A stretch of DNA of 64,000 nucleotides. Origin: Meghimatium bilineatum (taxonomy: Eukaryota; Mollusca; Gastropoda; Stylommatophora; Philomycidae). The translations under genes and the position numbers were made by a program. The notes under the pieces are model-generated. The model searched no databases. It was not told the origin of the DNA and was given only the letters and a program-made list of their open reading frames with translations. Shown piece after piece: positions 11,776-22,225 of this stretch; position 1 is the stretch's first letter, and every line of letters starts with the position of its first letter. The DNA is taken from NCBI GenBank assembly GCA_034231615.1, contig CM067306.1, positions 59,625,057 to 59,689,056 of the forward strand, read 5' to 3'.

Positions 11776-11781
11776 TCACAG

Positions 11782-11899
11782 TGGTGCTTGAGTTATTTTT
11801 CAACTCTGAAACTTGTATATCATTGTCAACATGTGCTGGTGACACATGTTGTTCACAGTGTAGTTCTTTGATGAAATCCATATCAGTGTCAGACTTTAA
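11782..11899 (-). CDS. Weak candidate exon, minus strand
   Basis: A possible acceptor (CTCGTTCTCCAG) leads into an open frame beginning LKSDTDMDFIKELHCEQ, with a possible donor ACT|GTGAAA. The open frame then runs into the family C tail. Phase does not join the exon pair 13896-13865 and 5539-5326, so it is either an alternative exon or chance. Confidence 0.2.
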
Positions 11900-12027
11900 C
11901 TGGAGAACGAGGATGAAAAAGATCATCATCACGTGCCATGCTGGGTGATAAAGGCAATCATTGATCACAACATTCAATCTGCAGTAATGTGTATCTACTC
12001 TACTGAAGTGTATCAGTTCTACTTTTG

Positions 12028-12402
12028 GCGCAAAAAAGGATCAACTCTTCACTGTGACCTTTGTTCTAGTTTCGAGGTATAACCTAACCTTTGCAGTGTG
12101 ATTGCAGAAGTTGTCATTAAAATTAAAGTATGTTATTTGAAACGGAATATTAATTTGACATTAGCATTTAGATTGGGGGGGGGGGGGGGTAAGGGTTAGG
12201 ATCAGTTATAAATTTAAAAATGAATTCGTTATAACAGTTATAATTATAAATGTTGTCGATATCGTTTGTGTCGGGAGATGTGACGTCACGGCATCCATTA
12301 ATTTCATAGGTGTTACATGGAAATCCATGACGTCTTTTAGTTAAAAATATATACATTGTGTGCTATTTATAGCACAGTGAAGAGTTGATCCTTAGTTTTA
12401 CC
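12028..12402. mobile_element. TIR element with 9-bp duplication (Mutator-like MITE candidate)
   Basis: AAGGATCAACTCTTCACTG at 12036 recurs inverted at 12393, a perfect 21-bp match. Farther out, similar GGTAAAACT/GGCGCAAAA ends extend the match. CTACTTTTG occurs directly outside on both sides (12019-12027 and 12403-12411). A 9-bp target duplication points to Mutator-like or related transposons. The interior holds a 15-base G run at 12176 and no open frame. Confidence 0.6.
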
Positions 12403-12471
12403 CTACTTTTGACTTTCTACCATGCCAGGATGTTAAACTATCCAGTATCTTTGCACTATGTTGTCCTCTGT

Positions 12472-12751
12472 CTTCTACTTCTGCGTTTGTTCTTAAACTC
12501 CTGCAGATTATCAGGATGTAGTCCGGAGAACAGAATGTGTTGTGTCATGGTTTACTGCACTGCTGCAATATCTGTGCCTTTCGGCCTGACACATCCAACT
12601 TCAGCATGGCTTTGGGTCACTGACCCTATATAGGATGGGACAACCAACTCCATCCCATAACCTCCTTAGTCACCTCTTACAACATGCATGGAAGGTAAAT
12701 AGTGTTGCTATTCTTTGCTCCCCTCTTGGGCCCCAGCAACACACGGGAGGT
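12472..12751 (-). repeat. Family A SINE-like repeat
   Basis: A nearly full minus-strand copy, from the complement of the GAA tail (CTTCTACTTCTGCG) to the CCCAGCAACACACGGG end. 12752-13239 shows no gene. Confidence 0.75.
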
Positions 12752-13239
12752 CCTCTGTCTATTTTTTCATACAATTTGGCCTGTTGTTACATTGTATTCC
12801 TAACCTCCTCATTTCATAAAGTGGACAATAAATTTGTGCTGTTTCTTGCTTATGTTGATAAGTAACTTCCTTTTGGTATTAATCTTCCTTAAAACATCAT
12901 ATTTTTGTGTGCTATTCATGGTATTTTCAGCATTTTTCTGAACAACCTGTGGCCTCCTGTTTCCCACATTTTATCTTATCTTCTATTGTCCACAAATTGC
13001 TTCCATATTACAAAATGACTATATGTAGCATTGAAGGACTATTTTCCTTAATTCTGATAGTATCAGTGATTACTGTCAGTGACAGAGACCAGCATAGGAT
13101 GCTTTTCATTTTGTGAAAAGCTGCTTTTGCCTGTCCTATTCTATTTCTTGCTTCTGGTGTACTTGTTCCATCTCATGTTACCAGGTATTTAAAATATAAA
13201 TTGTCGAACATTGTTTTTTTGTGCATTACCTGAACCTAA

Positions 13240-13420
13240 TACAGTAAAATCCCTCTTTAGTTTCAACTACCCACGATGCCTAACAGCATTTGTGAAAAAG
13301 AAGATAAAGATGATAAATTGGTCAGCCTTACTCATATACTGCATCCTTTTATAACAAATTTCCCTATATTATATAGTATATATAACAGTAGTTTTCAAAT
13401 CCCCAATTATATTTATTCTG
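13240..13420 (-). mobile_element. Decayed pogo-like MITE
   Basis: CAGTAAAATCCCTCTTTAG at the left, TTTATAACAAATTTCCCTAT in the middle and ATATAACAG beyond follow the family consensus seen at 58177. The right end has decayed. Confidence 0.45.
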
Positions 13421-13864
13421 TTGTGCTAAAATTAGGGCTTGGCTTAGGCCTATACTTATAAGTTATAGTATGCCAAAGATAACATATTCATGTAAAGACC
13501 TATACATTTTTCGTATGAATGATAGATTATAAGAAGGCAGAAGGTCAATGAGTACTGGAGCCGTTCTGAGCTGTTTGTGAGAATGACATAGGTCTAAATA
13601 AATTGTATTTAGTTGGTTGATTATACTGTTTTCTAAGTAGTCTACATATAAAGTCCAACAAAAGGAATAACTAGAATAAGAATACTGAATAGTCAAGACC
13701 CACTGTGAGCATATTCACCGTTATGATGATGAATTGTTAACGTCAATAACTGTAGGTAGTCTGTAAATGAATCAATTCAATGACGATGGCTGACAGCGCG
13801 TAAGTAAGACGGGCACATAGGTCTACTAAATAATTCATATATAAATCTCAGAAAGTTGACTTAC

Positions 13865-13896
13865 TCAGTGGGACATGCTGGATCATAATCATCCAT
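13865..13896 (-). CDS. Probable first coding exon of a minus-strand host gene
   Basis: On the minus strand ATG at 13896 in a strong context (AAAGATGG) opens a frame reading MDDYDPACPT, then 2 nt, then a textbook donor GA|GTAAGTCAA at 13864. The GC-richer upstream stretch at 13900-14060 would be 5' UTR and promoter. Splicing to 5539 restores a Glu codon and enters the acidic-proline frame there, across an 8.3-kb intron full of repeats. The short coding length keeps confidence moderate. Confidence 0.5.
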
Positions 13897-14060
13897 CTTT
13901 CAATAACGCTTGTTAATGTATCCTCTTCAGCAGTAAGTTCACATTCCCGTTCGCTCCTCTGCAACCGCGTCTCAGTCCGTCGTCAGTACCACTCCAGGGC
14001 TAGCTAGCTGTCATCCGTTGCGCTGTTGTAGAAGGGAGGAGCGATCAGTGAAACAACCGT
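13897..14060 (-). promoter_or_regulatory. Probable 5' UTR/promoter region of the minus-strand gene
   Basis: This stretch is clearly richer in G and C and CpG than its surroundings (CCGTTCGCTCC, ACCGCGTCTC, CGTCGTC). It lies just upstream of the candidate start. No TATA box is evident. 14061-14463 is AT-rich and shows no gene. Confidence 0.35.
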
Positions 14061-14463
14061 CGTTCTGGATAACTTGGCAGCAGCGTCAGATTCTGTTAGA
14101 GAACTAAATTTATATCAGTACACAAAAACTTATATAATTAAATTTGATATAAGTGATTTACATAACACAAAAAGGTAACTGTCTTCCACACTGATTATAC
14201 ATGGCACAAACACACACTTGCCTACCGTGTACCATAAAAAGGTTGACCTAAATGTTTTCGTAATCTCAGACCCAACACCATAGTACATACTACAAAAATA
14301 TTTTATTAACAGGATGAATATTTTCATATATAACTTATTTAATACAATTAGTATTATTAAATTTGAGTCATTTCAAGTGTAAAAATAGTTGTATATTGCT
14401 ATAATAGAAAATGTTCACTTCAACTGTTAACTGTGAAAGGTGTCTAAATACCGAACGATGACA

Positions 14464-15158
14464 AACTCACATGTGTTAACTGTAAACGTCGTAGAGGATT
14501 AGTTCAAATATCTCGGTAGTATTTTTACAGAAAATGGAAGCCTCGATAGAGATGAGATGTCAAAAGGCAAATGCAGTAACATACCAACTATCACCACTTC
14601 TTCTTCACCCCAAGATCGAGATGGAAGTTAAGAGACAAATGATATACAGTATATTTCTACCAACACTGTGTTACCAGTACCAAACCTGGTCTCTCTCATT
14701 TTCACATTACAGAAAGATAGTGACATGTGAGATGAAATGCTTGAGGAAAACTGCCGGGGTCACCAGGCTTGATAGATTGCGAAATTAATATATCAGGGAA
14801 AGAATAGGTATAATATCTTGTACAGATTACATAGAGAGAGAACAGATCAAGTGGTTTGGCCACATTATGAGAATGCATCATGAAAAGTTGCCCGTACAGG
14901 CATATAACCAAATGAGATCAGGGTACAAAGCCAGAGGAAGACCACGGAAAAGATGGATAGAAAACGTCAGGGACATCCTGTACAGACACGGTCATAGCAC
15001 AGCCGAGGCCACACATCTGGCTTTAAAATGCAAGCTCGAGCTCTAATCACCCCTACGCTTAACGGCAAGAGTGGATCACAAACCACCTGGGGAAAGACAA
15101 TAGACAATAGATGATGAACTCACATGTGTTAACTGTAAACGTCGTAGAGGATTGGTTC
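14464..15158 (+). mobile_element. Family F LINE, 5'-truncated, with 42-bp flanking repeats
   Basis: The element body is 14506-15116. It reads KYLGSIFTENGS, then TCEMKCLRKTAGVTR, IKWFGHIMRM and KARGRPRKRWIENVRD, the C-terminal end of a LINE reverse-transcriptase protein, with frameshifts. Direct repeats of 42 bases (14464-14505 and 15117-15158, one mismatch) flank it. They look like an unusually long target-site duplication. The 3' end is GACAATAGACAATAGATGAT. Confidence 0.75.
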
Positions 15159-15164
15159 CTCATT

Positions 15165-15355
15165 ATAGTAAGAAAGCTGAGTTTTTTTGGTCACATAAAC
15201 AGACATAATAGTATGTAAAACTACAAGGTTTTGTTGCTGGTAACATGGCCGCCCGAGAGATAAGAGACACCAGATTATTAAACATTCCCTTGGCTGCGGC
15301 GGGTCAACTCAGCCAGAATCATGAAGACTATATAGTCTCTTGTCTGTTCAAAGCT
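15165..15355 (+). mobile_element. Family W LINE fragment
   Basis: Reads KLRFFGHINRHNSM and degenerate downstream sequence, parallel to 31555-31830. It is very decayed. Confidence 0.5.
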
Positions 15356-16003
15356 GAATGATGGTTTCTCGTATTCACACTTGCCGTTAAGCGTAGGGGT
15401 AGGAGCTTACTGCCGTTCCAATGCCAGATGTATCGCCTTGGTTGCATTAAGTTAATGTTTGCTCAAGGCCATATTGATGTTTTCTATCCACTATTTTCTT
15501 GGTCTACCTTTGGCCTTATGTCCGAATATTCTTTTGTTATATGCTCTTATTGGTATTTGGTTTGGGTTCGTTCTCATGAGATGACCGAACCATTTTACTT
15601 GATGTCTTTCGAAATGCTCAAAACATGATATTATACCCTCTATTGCTGATTTCTTCATGTCTTATTTTACCTAGTTTAGTAACCATTGCAGCTATTCCCG
15701 GACACTTCATTTCATATGTAACGATTGTCCTTTGCTGCGAGGCTGTTAAGGACCATATTTGACATTGGTAGCAGAGTGTTGGTACAAAAGTTGTAGATAT
15801 TATCTGTCTTTTTATTTCCATCTTGATTTTTGGGTGAAGAGGTAATGCTGAAAGTTGATATGTCCCTGTGTTTGCTTTTTGGCACATTGTTTCTATTTCT
15901 CTGTCTAGTCTTCCATTAACGGAAAAATATGTTGCTTAGATATTTATATTCTATGGCTTGTTTCACTTTAGTGTTATCTATTGCTATTACATATAGTTAT
16001 TAC

Positions 16004-16369
16004 TCCCGGACATGCGGGAGTCCGGGGTAATGAGAGAGCAGATGGGTTGGCCGCACACGCTGCTACTACGGCTGTTGGTGGAGCAATGGATCGAGCAGAC
16101 ATTTTGAACGCCCTACGGAAAAACGCACGAACAAATAACTGTATAAGTGACGCTGACTCTTGTTCCATGATTAGAATAAAGGAATTTGGTTTGAAATGTT
16201 GTGTCGCTAGAAAGGAGCGGTTTCGTGGGCAAGAATGATAGTCAATCAACTACGTACTGGGGCTGACAGTCAACATGTATTGACGGCTACACTAAGGAGA
16301 GATCTGAGCAACTATGGACTTGTCCGGGGTGCAGTGACTATGATCCAACGACTAGCTAACTAACTATTG
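16004..16369 (+). mobile_element. Family H LINE 3' fragment (RNase H end)
   Basis: Reads GHAGVRGNERADGLA, the last RNase H block of I-type LINEs, followed by a cysteine-poor C-terminal part and LRRDLSNYGL. A TTATTAC duplication (15997-16003 and 16370-16376) brackets it, and the family F host resumes on both sides. One in-frame stop after KERFRGQE shows decay. Confidence 0.65.
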
Positions 16370-16522
16370 TTATTACCATTAGTGTTGCAAACTTGCTAAT
16401 TTTCATAACTTCTGTTGTTCTTTTTTTTAAATTTTTTTTGTAGATTGATTTTCATGTTGTACTTCCAACATGCTAATAGCAATACATTGATTTGGTTTTG
16501 CAAATTTTCTTCATCTTTATAT

Positions 16523-18408
16523 CAATCAATCAATAAACCCATAACCCTTCAGGGTCGTAGGGGTACCACATTGGATGCTTCAGCACACAGAGTCCTCCAG
16601 CGAATTCTATCGTCAGCGATGCGGATGAGTGTGGAAATATCTAGCCCTGTCCATTCCTTGATGTTGTCTGTCCATGTCTTTATTTGTCCTCCTCTGCTTC
16701 TTCCACCCTCGACAGTTCCCTGCAGTATTGTTTTTGACAATGAATCGTGCCTGCATACATGTCCGAACCATGCTAGTTTTCGTCGTTTCACTATTGAAAG
16801 CAATGGCTCCTGGACACCTGCACACATCTCTACTTTATTTCTTACGTACACATTGGTCTTATGTTCCCTATAGGAAATTCGTAGAATTCTTCTGTAGCAT
16901 TTATACTCGAAAGCCTGTAATCTTCTCTCCATGTCCGCAGTGAGTGTCCAACTCTCACAACCATACAACACAACAGAAAGCACCAGCGACCTATACAGTT
17001 TGATTTTCACTAAAACACTGATGTTGCTTTTCCAAATCACAGTTAGCCTTGACAATGACGCTAAAGCCATATCCAGCCTTATTTTTAGTTCTGCTTTGCA
17101 TTTACCATCGCTGCATATACTGGATCCGAGGTATTTAAAGGTATTCACCTCTTCAAGCTTGTGTCCATTCATCATGATATTAGTCTGGTTTTCTGTGTCT
17201 CTGCTGTTTACCAAAATTTTGCTCTTATCTGAATTGATTTCCATTCCGTACTTGCTGGTAACTTTTTCTAACTTTGATGTTAATTCTTGCAATGATTGTT
17301 CTGACCCGGCTATAAGAACAATATCATCAGCGAATCGCAAGTTGCAAATAGGGCGACCTCCGATCGATATAGACGTGTTGTAGTCATGTAATGTCTCTTG
17401 TATGATGTGCTCTAAGTATATGTTAAAAAGTACTGGGGACATTATGCATCCCTGTCGAACTCCCACAGTTGTTTTGAAGAACTCTCCAATTGTATTGTGT
17501 GACAAGACAGCACTATTTGCATTTTCGTACAGAGCTTCAATAATGTCTATAATTGTGGTGTCAAAATTAAATTTCCTTAGTATGTGCCACAGACCATCAT
17601 GCCAAACACGATCAAAGGCCTTTGTAAAGTCAATGAAGTTGTGGTATAAATCACGTTGGTGTTGAATATGTTTTTCGATTAGTGTTCGGATGTTAAATAT
17701 TTGTTCAACGGTGCTTCTGTTTGCTCTGAAGCCAGCTTGTTCTTCTGCAATTATTTCTTCCGACTTGTGTTTTATTCTGTTAAGTAGTATTTTGAGCATC
17801 ACTTTACTGGGGTGTGTTATAAGGCTAATTGTTCTGTAATTTGTACACACTTTCAAATTTCCTTTCTTGGGAATTGGTATTATTAGTGATTGTGTCCACT
17901 CAGTGGGCCATTGTTTTGTGTTCCATATATTTTGGCATATTTTGGTCATAATATTTACCACATTAATGCCCCCGTATTTCAACAATTCTGCTGGAATGTT
18001 GTCTATACCAGGTGACTTCCCTCCTTTCAATGTTCGTATGGCCTCTTTTATTTCATCTACTAGAATTTCTGCATTTCCTATTTCTCTGTTGTTTAGTTCA
18101 GAATTCTGTAATATCGTGTAGTCAGGATTACACTTGCAGTTATACAGCTCCTTGCAATACTCTGTCCATCTTTTCACTATATCTGTTGTTTCATTGAGTA
18201 TCTTTCCGTGTTTGTCTTGTATTGTAGATATCGTTGGTCTATTTGGCTGTGTTATCTTTCTTAGAGTGTATAGCGTGCGCACATTCCATGTGCCGATAAC
18301 ACAGTTTTCGGTGAGTTTAAGAGCTTTGTTCTGTATTCTCTGTGTGTGATTATCCATTGTAGTATTTCAGTGGGCAAAAGGTTTAGCTAGTGGTGCCCAT
18401 CTCCTCTC
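16523..18408 (-). mobile_element. Family R LINE, endonuclease-deleted, RT frame open
   Basis: An RTE-like non-LTR element with an 11-bp duplication CATCTTTATAT (16512-16522 and 18409-18419) and an ATCA-type 3' tail. It carries the 602-codon frame described next. About 50 bases of 5' leader precede the ATG. It is inserted in family F sequence. Dispersed 3' pieces of the same family lie at 3528, 8946, 21956, 22660, 43140, 49195 and 56414. Confidence 0.85.
16549..18357 (-). CDS. LINE reverse transcriptase with remnant endonuclease (602 aa)
   Basis: An uninterrupted frame. Residues about 20-32 (IGTWNVRTLYTLRK) are motif I of an APE-type endonuclease. The frame then jumps straight to the pre-RT linker (TISTIQDKHGKIL), so the rest of the endonuclease is gone. 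The RT domain is complete: KSPGIDNIPAELLK, IPIPKKG, QAGFRANRSTVEQIF, RQGCIMSPVLFNIYLE and the catalytic FADDIVLIAGSEQ, then thumb KYLGSSICSDGK. The C-terminal part has YGCESWTLTAD, CYRRILRISYREHKTN and LAWFGHVCRHD. The usual full protein is about 950-1000 aa. Intact RT with no working endonuclease suggests a young deletion derivative that could not nick targets itself, although RT activity is possible. Family assignment to RTE-like is from motif style. Confidence 0.85.
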   Translation of the reverse strand: MDNHTQRIQNKALKLTENCVIGTWNVRTLYTLRKITQPNRPTISTIQDKHGKILNETTDIVKRWTEYCKELYNCKCNPDYTILQNSELNNREIGNAEILVDEIKEAIRTLKGGKSPGIDNIPAELLKYGGINVVNIMTKICQNIWNTKQWPTEWTQSLIIPIPKKGNLKVCTNYRTISLITHPSKVMLKILLNRIKHKSEEIIAEEQAGFRANRSTVEQIFNIRTLIEKHIQHQRDLYHNFIDFTKAFDRVWHDGLWHILRKFNFDTTIIDIIEALYENANSAVLSHNTIGEFFKTTVGVRQGCIMSPVLFNIYLEHIIQETLHDYNTSISIGGRPICNLRFADDIVLIAGSEQSLQELTSKLEKVTSKYGMEINSDKSKILVNSRDTENQTNIMMNGHKLEEVNTFKYLGSSICSDGKCKAELKIRLDMALASLSRLTVIWKSNISVLVKIKLYRSLVLSVVLYGCESWTLTADMERRLQAFEYKCYRRILRISYREHKTNVYVRNKVEMCAGVQEPLLSIVKRRKLAWFGHVCRHDSLSKTILQGTVEGGRSRGGQIKTWTDNIKEWTGLDISTLIRIADDRIRWRTLCAEASNVVPLRP

Positions 18409-19184
18409 CATCTTTATATATTAGATTTTGATCCTCGGCAAACACTAGTTCATTGATTTCATTATTAAGTTCCTCATCAGGTTTAATTGCAATGTTTTTC
18501 TTTTTGTTGATGTGAGCTTCTTTTATTATTCTGTCCATGTACATGTTGAAAAGTAGAGGTGAAAGTACGCAGCATTGTCTTACTCTAGATCTTGTTTCGA
18601 AAGGTTTAGTGTTATTTCTTTCATCTGTTGTTCTTACTGAGCTTTGGCATTTTTGATATATCGCTTTTATATTATCAAACAGTTGTCCTCTGATGATACA
18701 TTTCTAAGGTTTCCCATAGAATGTTTCTATCTACTCCGTCGAATGTCATTTTCTGGTCTACAAATACTTTGTTTAGATCTTGATTGTATTCGATTGCTTT
18801 TTTACTCAGTTGTCTCAGTGTGAAATTTGCGTCTATACAGCTTGCCCCACTTCTGAAGCCAAATTGAGCGGAACTCAGCTGTGGTTCTGCAGTGTATCGT
18901 ATTCTCTGTTGTATTATTTTTTAGTAGATTGTACATGTATGACTTAATAAGGAGATGCCTCTATATGATTCACATTCTCTCTTACTACCATTGTTTTTCC
19001 ACAATGGTACATTACTAATTTTCGCCAGTCGTCTGGTACTTTTCTTTGTGTTCAGGCTATTGCGAATAATTTTGCTAGCAACTGGACCCTATGTGTTTCT
19101 ACATGCTTTTATTGATTCGCTTGGTATACCGTGATCACCTGGTGATTTATTACTTGGGTTGTTTTAATGGTTCTTCTATTTCTT

Positions 19185-19262
19185 CTTCTTATTCTTCCGT
19201 TCACTTGAAACATGTCTATATCTGCAATTCTATCTCCATAATAAAACTCACTGTCTTTTGTA
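19185..19262 (-). mobile_element. 78-bp family J LINE tail insertion
   Basis: Matches the last 78 bases of the Jockey-like element at 60745-61635, including ACATGTTTCAAG read on the minus strand and the GAA tail. It is flanked by TTCTATTTCTT at 19174-19184 and 19263-19273. This is an extreme 5' truncation inside family F. Confidence 0.75.
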
Positions 19263-19869
19263 TTCTATTTCTTGATTTAGTATATCTTGTTCTGTGGTTT
19301 CTATGTCTTTTTAATCAATGGTGAGTTTGTGTTCTGTTGTAATGTTTGGATTGTATAATTTCTGGAAGTATTCTTTCCATCTTGCTTTCCTATTTATGCT
19401 GTTCCCTAAGGGTTTGCCATTGAAGAATATACCATAAAGAAGACTACATTATGGAAAGAATTTGTCACCAGAAGAATAACTAACTCACATGCAAGTTACA
19501 TTGAACCGCTACAATTAAATCGCTTTTGATCGAGGCACAATTCTCAACCAAATCTCGGAATCCTTTGTGGGATTATGTGGGCACAATCGACTGGTAGCTA
19601 GTATGTCGTCTAACGTTGTTGTCTGAGATCAAAAAGAGGAAAATAAAAAAAAAATAAGAAGCTTTTTAAGAAAGGATTAGCTAGAACAATAGTTATCCAC
19701 TGGGGCTACGGAGAGAATAGGAACAACGAACACGTTTGACGGGGCAACAGGAAAGTAATCTTCTTCCTCGTTCTCTAGTCAAAGTCATAGGCAGATATGG
19801 ATTTCATCAATGAACTGTATAATTACTATCCCCGATTCATGGCCACAGGGCTTATCTGACCATCATATC

Positions 19870-20200
19870 TCATGTGTCTCAGTTGACCATCATATCAAGT
19901 GACATATTCTTTCCAGAAATTTGTCTTTGTCGTGGATACTCTGAACGCCTCTCTGTTCCGGGTAAGCAGACCAGAGACATGTTCATACATTATTCGATGT
20001 CGCTGGTCCATCATCTTCTTGGTCTTCCTCTTCTTGTCTTGGCTGGCAATCTGCCCCCTAGAATCGGCCTTTCGATACCACCATGTTGCTTTCCAAACTC
20101 CAAAATACTGTAGCTTCCTTCAGTTGACCATAATTTTCTTAATGTAGTGTCGTACAGTGGACAGTTCTGTAAAAATATGTTCTGCCATTGGGTAATCATC
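19870..20200 (-). mobile_element. Family W LINE C-terminal fragment
   Basis: The minus strand reads GGRLPAKTRRGRPRRR followed by WTSDIECYMNMSL, parallel to GKRRKGRLRRRWTDDIKDNM at 31555-31830. Frames are broken. Confidence 0.55.
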
Positions 20201-20344
20201 TAAAATTATTTTATTGCATATAGACCCTATACTTCATCTTACCACTCAATTGTGCCCGTCCACTAACCCCGAGCAATTCCAAACGCTTGCAATCTCATCC
20301 TACTTCAACATAACTTCTGCGTCACTTTGACCTTTTTGGGGATG

Positions 20345-21945
20345 AAACAATAAACGCGAGCCCAAGACCTGCTTAGTCGCCTCTTACAACATGATTGGCA
20401 GGTAATAATGTCGCAACATCTATCAGAGCCAACCTTTTACTCCAGACGACGGAAATCTCAGAGCACTGCAGATCTTGCCATTGCAACAGAGAACATCCAA
20501 CGTGTGACAGAAAGAGTAGTGGCACAACAGCTTTGTGGGAGTGACCACAAGCCCGTAATATTAACAACAAAAGGTATTCACAAGACAGAAAAACAACAAC
20601 ACAAAATCGCTAGCTGGAACTACAAAAAGGCAAACTGTAACACTTACCAACGCCTTACAGAGGAAAAACTACAAACACACCTCACGACAAGAAATATATG
20701 AAAAGATGCAAAATTAATAACAGGAATAATCATGGAAGCTGCCAACAAGAGTATACCTAAAGGAAGAAGACAAAACTACAAACCCTTCTGGAACAGAAAC
20801 CTCCAGGCTATGCATGATGAGGTCTCTGCTGCAAGATCCAAATTGGAAACTAGACCAACAGAAACCTATATCATTGCACATAATAGACTGCATGCAATTT
20901 TCTGGAGAGAAAAGCTAAACAGCATTAGATCCAGCTGGAAAGAAAAAGCAGCAACACTCAACATGGGAAAAGACTCAACAAAAATATGGAAACTTATCAA
21001 GTGTCTTAATGAAAAGAAGAACTTCCAAAGCAGTATCGTCATAGAAGACAAGGGGAAGTCCTACACTGGCACAGAAAATGCAAATGTTCTAGCAGACTCC
21101 TATGCTGAAGAAAGCAAAATTAACATAACAATAGCAAGAACTGCCGAAGTAAGACTAGAGACAAAAAACCTTGTAAATAAACAGCAACCATGACCAGGCA
21201 CAATGACCTCACCCTTTCACAAGTCAGAACTTAACATGGCAATTCAAAATTCCAAAAAGAAGAAAGCCCCTGGACCCGATGGAATCATAAATGAAATGAT
21301 TCAACACCTAGGTCTTGTGGGTAGAAACAGAGTCCTAGACCTCTTTAATGAATCATGGGCACAGGGGAACTTTCCAGAAGAATGGAAAGAGGAAGAAATC
21401 ATTCCAATTGCCAAGAAAGGAAAACTAAATACCAACAAAACAAGCTACCGTCCTATCAGTCTACTTAGTTGCCTAGAAAAGTCATGGAAAAAAATGGTGA
21501 ATAACAGACTAACCTGGAGGAAAACAATCTTCTTGATGACTGCCAATTAGACATCATAAAACACAGATGCACTGAAGACCAAACAACATACCTTGCCCAG
21601 GAAATAGAAGTTGCTTTCTAGATAAAAAAATCAAAACTCCTAGCCACCTTTAACCCCAGAAAGGCCTTTGATAAAGTCTAGAAAGAAGGGCTATTGCTAA
21701 AACTCGCCCAGAAAGAAATCGGAGGCAAAATGTTTCAGTGGATAAAAAGCTTCCTACGAGGCAGACATGCAAGAGTCAAACTCCAGAGGGAATAAAAAAT
21801 AAGATGGTCAACATAGCGGAAGGTGTCCCACAGGGAAGAATTCTATTCCCCACACTCTTCATAATTTGTATAGACGAGCTGCCAAAACTATTTACATTAT
21901 ATGTACATAGAGCGAGCTGCGTAAGAAATGCTTTCGTCCAACTTT
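20345..21945 (+). mobile_element. Jockey-like LINE fragment (endonuclease end plus RT)
   Basis: Consecutive frames read STADLAIATENI...GSDHKPVILT, the end of an APE endonuclease with the conserved SDH. Next come a linker (KPFWNRNLQAMHDEV), KKKKAPGPDGIINEMI, SYRPISLLSCLEK and a decayed RT core with many stops. A family R insertion at 21956 interrupts it just after a YRRAAKTIYII-like stretch. It is probably the same family as the elements at 60.7-63.3 kb, which carry the 3' part. It is inactive. Confidence 0.75.
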
Positions 21946-21955
21946 TTTGTCATGA

Positions 21956-22225
21956 CCATGCATGTAAAAACTAGCATGGTTCGGACATGTATGCAGGCAC
22001 GATTCCTTGTCAAAAACAATACTGCAGGGAACTGTCGAGGGTGGAAGAAGCAGAGGAGGTCAAATAAAGACATGGACGGACAACATCAAGGAATGGACAG
22101 GGCTAGATATTTCCACACTCATCCGCATCGCTGAGGATAGAATTCGCTGGAGGACTCTGTGTGCTGAAGCATCCAATGTGGTACCACTACGACCCTGAAG
22201 GGTTATGGGTTTATTGATTGATTGA
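21956..22225 (+). mobile_element. Family R LINE, 270-bp 5'-truncated insertion
   Basis: TTTGTCATGA is duplicated at 21946-21955 and 22226-22235. The body encodes SKTILQGTVEGGRSRGGQ...VVPLRP, essentially identical to the end of the 602-aa protein, and ends with a TTGATTGATTGAT tail. High similarity plus a clean duplication indicates a recent insertion. Confidence 0.85.

Larger units (their letters stand above)
15375..19450 (-). mobile_element. Family F LINE, host of three nested insertions
   Basis: On the minus strand the pieces 19450-19274, 19173-18420, 16511-16377 and 15996-15375 join collinearly. They run from the linker/early RT (KSPGDHGIP), through FAEDQNLIY (a changed FADD box), KTTEVMKIS and EYKYLSNIF, to IKWFGHLMR and KAKGRPRK. 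The copy at 53560-54480 shows the same order without interruption. Many stops make it dead. The first catalytic Asp of the FADD box is Glu here. Insertions at 16004-16369, 16523-18408 and 19185-19262 each carry a target duplication. Confidence 0.75.

Noticed and set aside
16004..16369. Host RNase H gene
   Set aside because: Only the last RNase H block is present, bracketed by a duplication and followed by LINE-type sequence.
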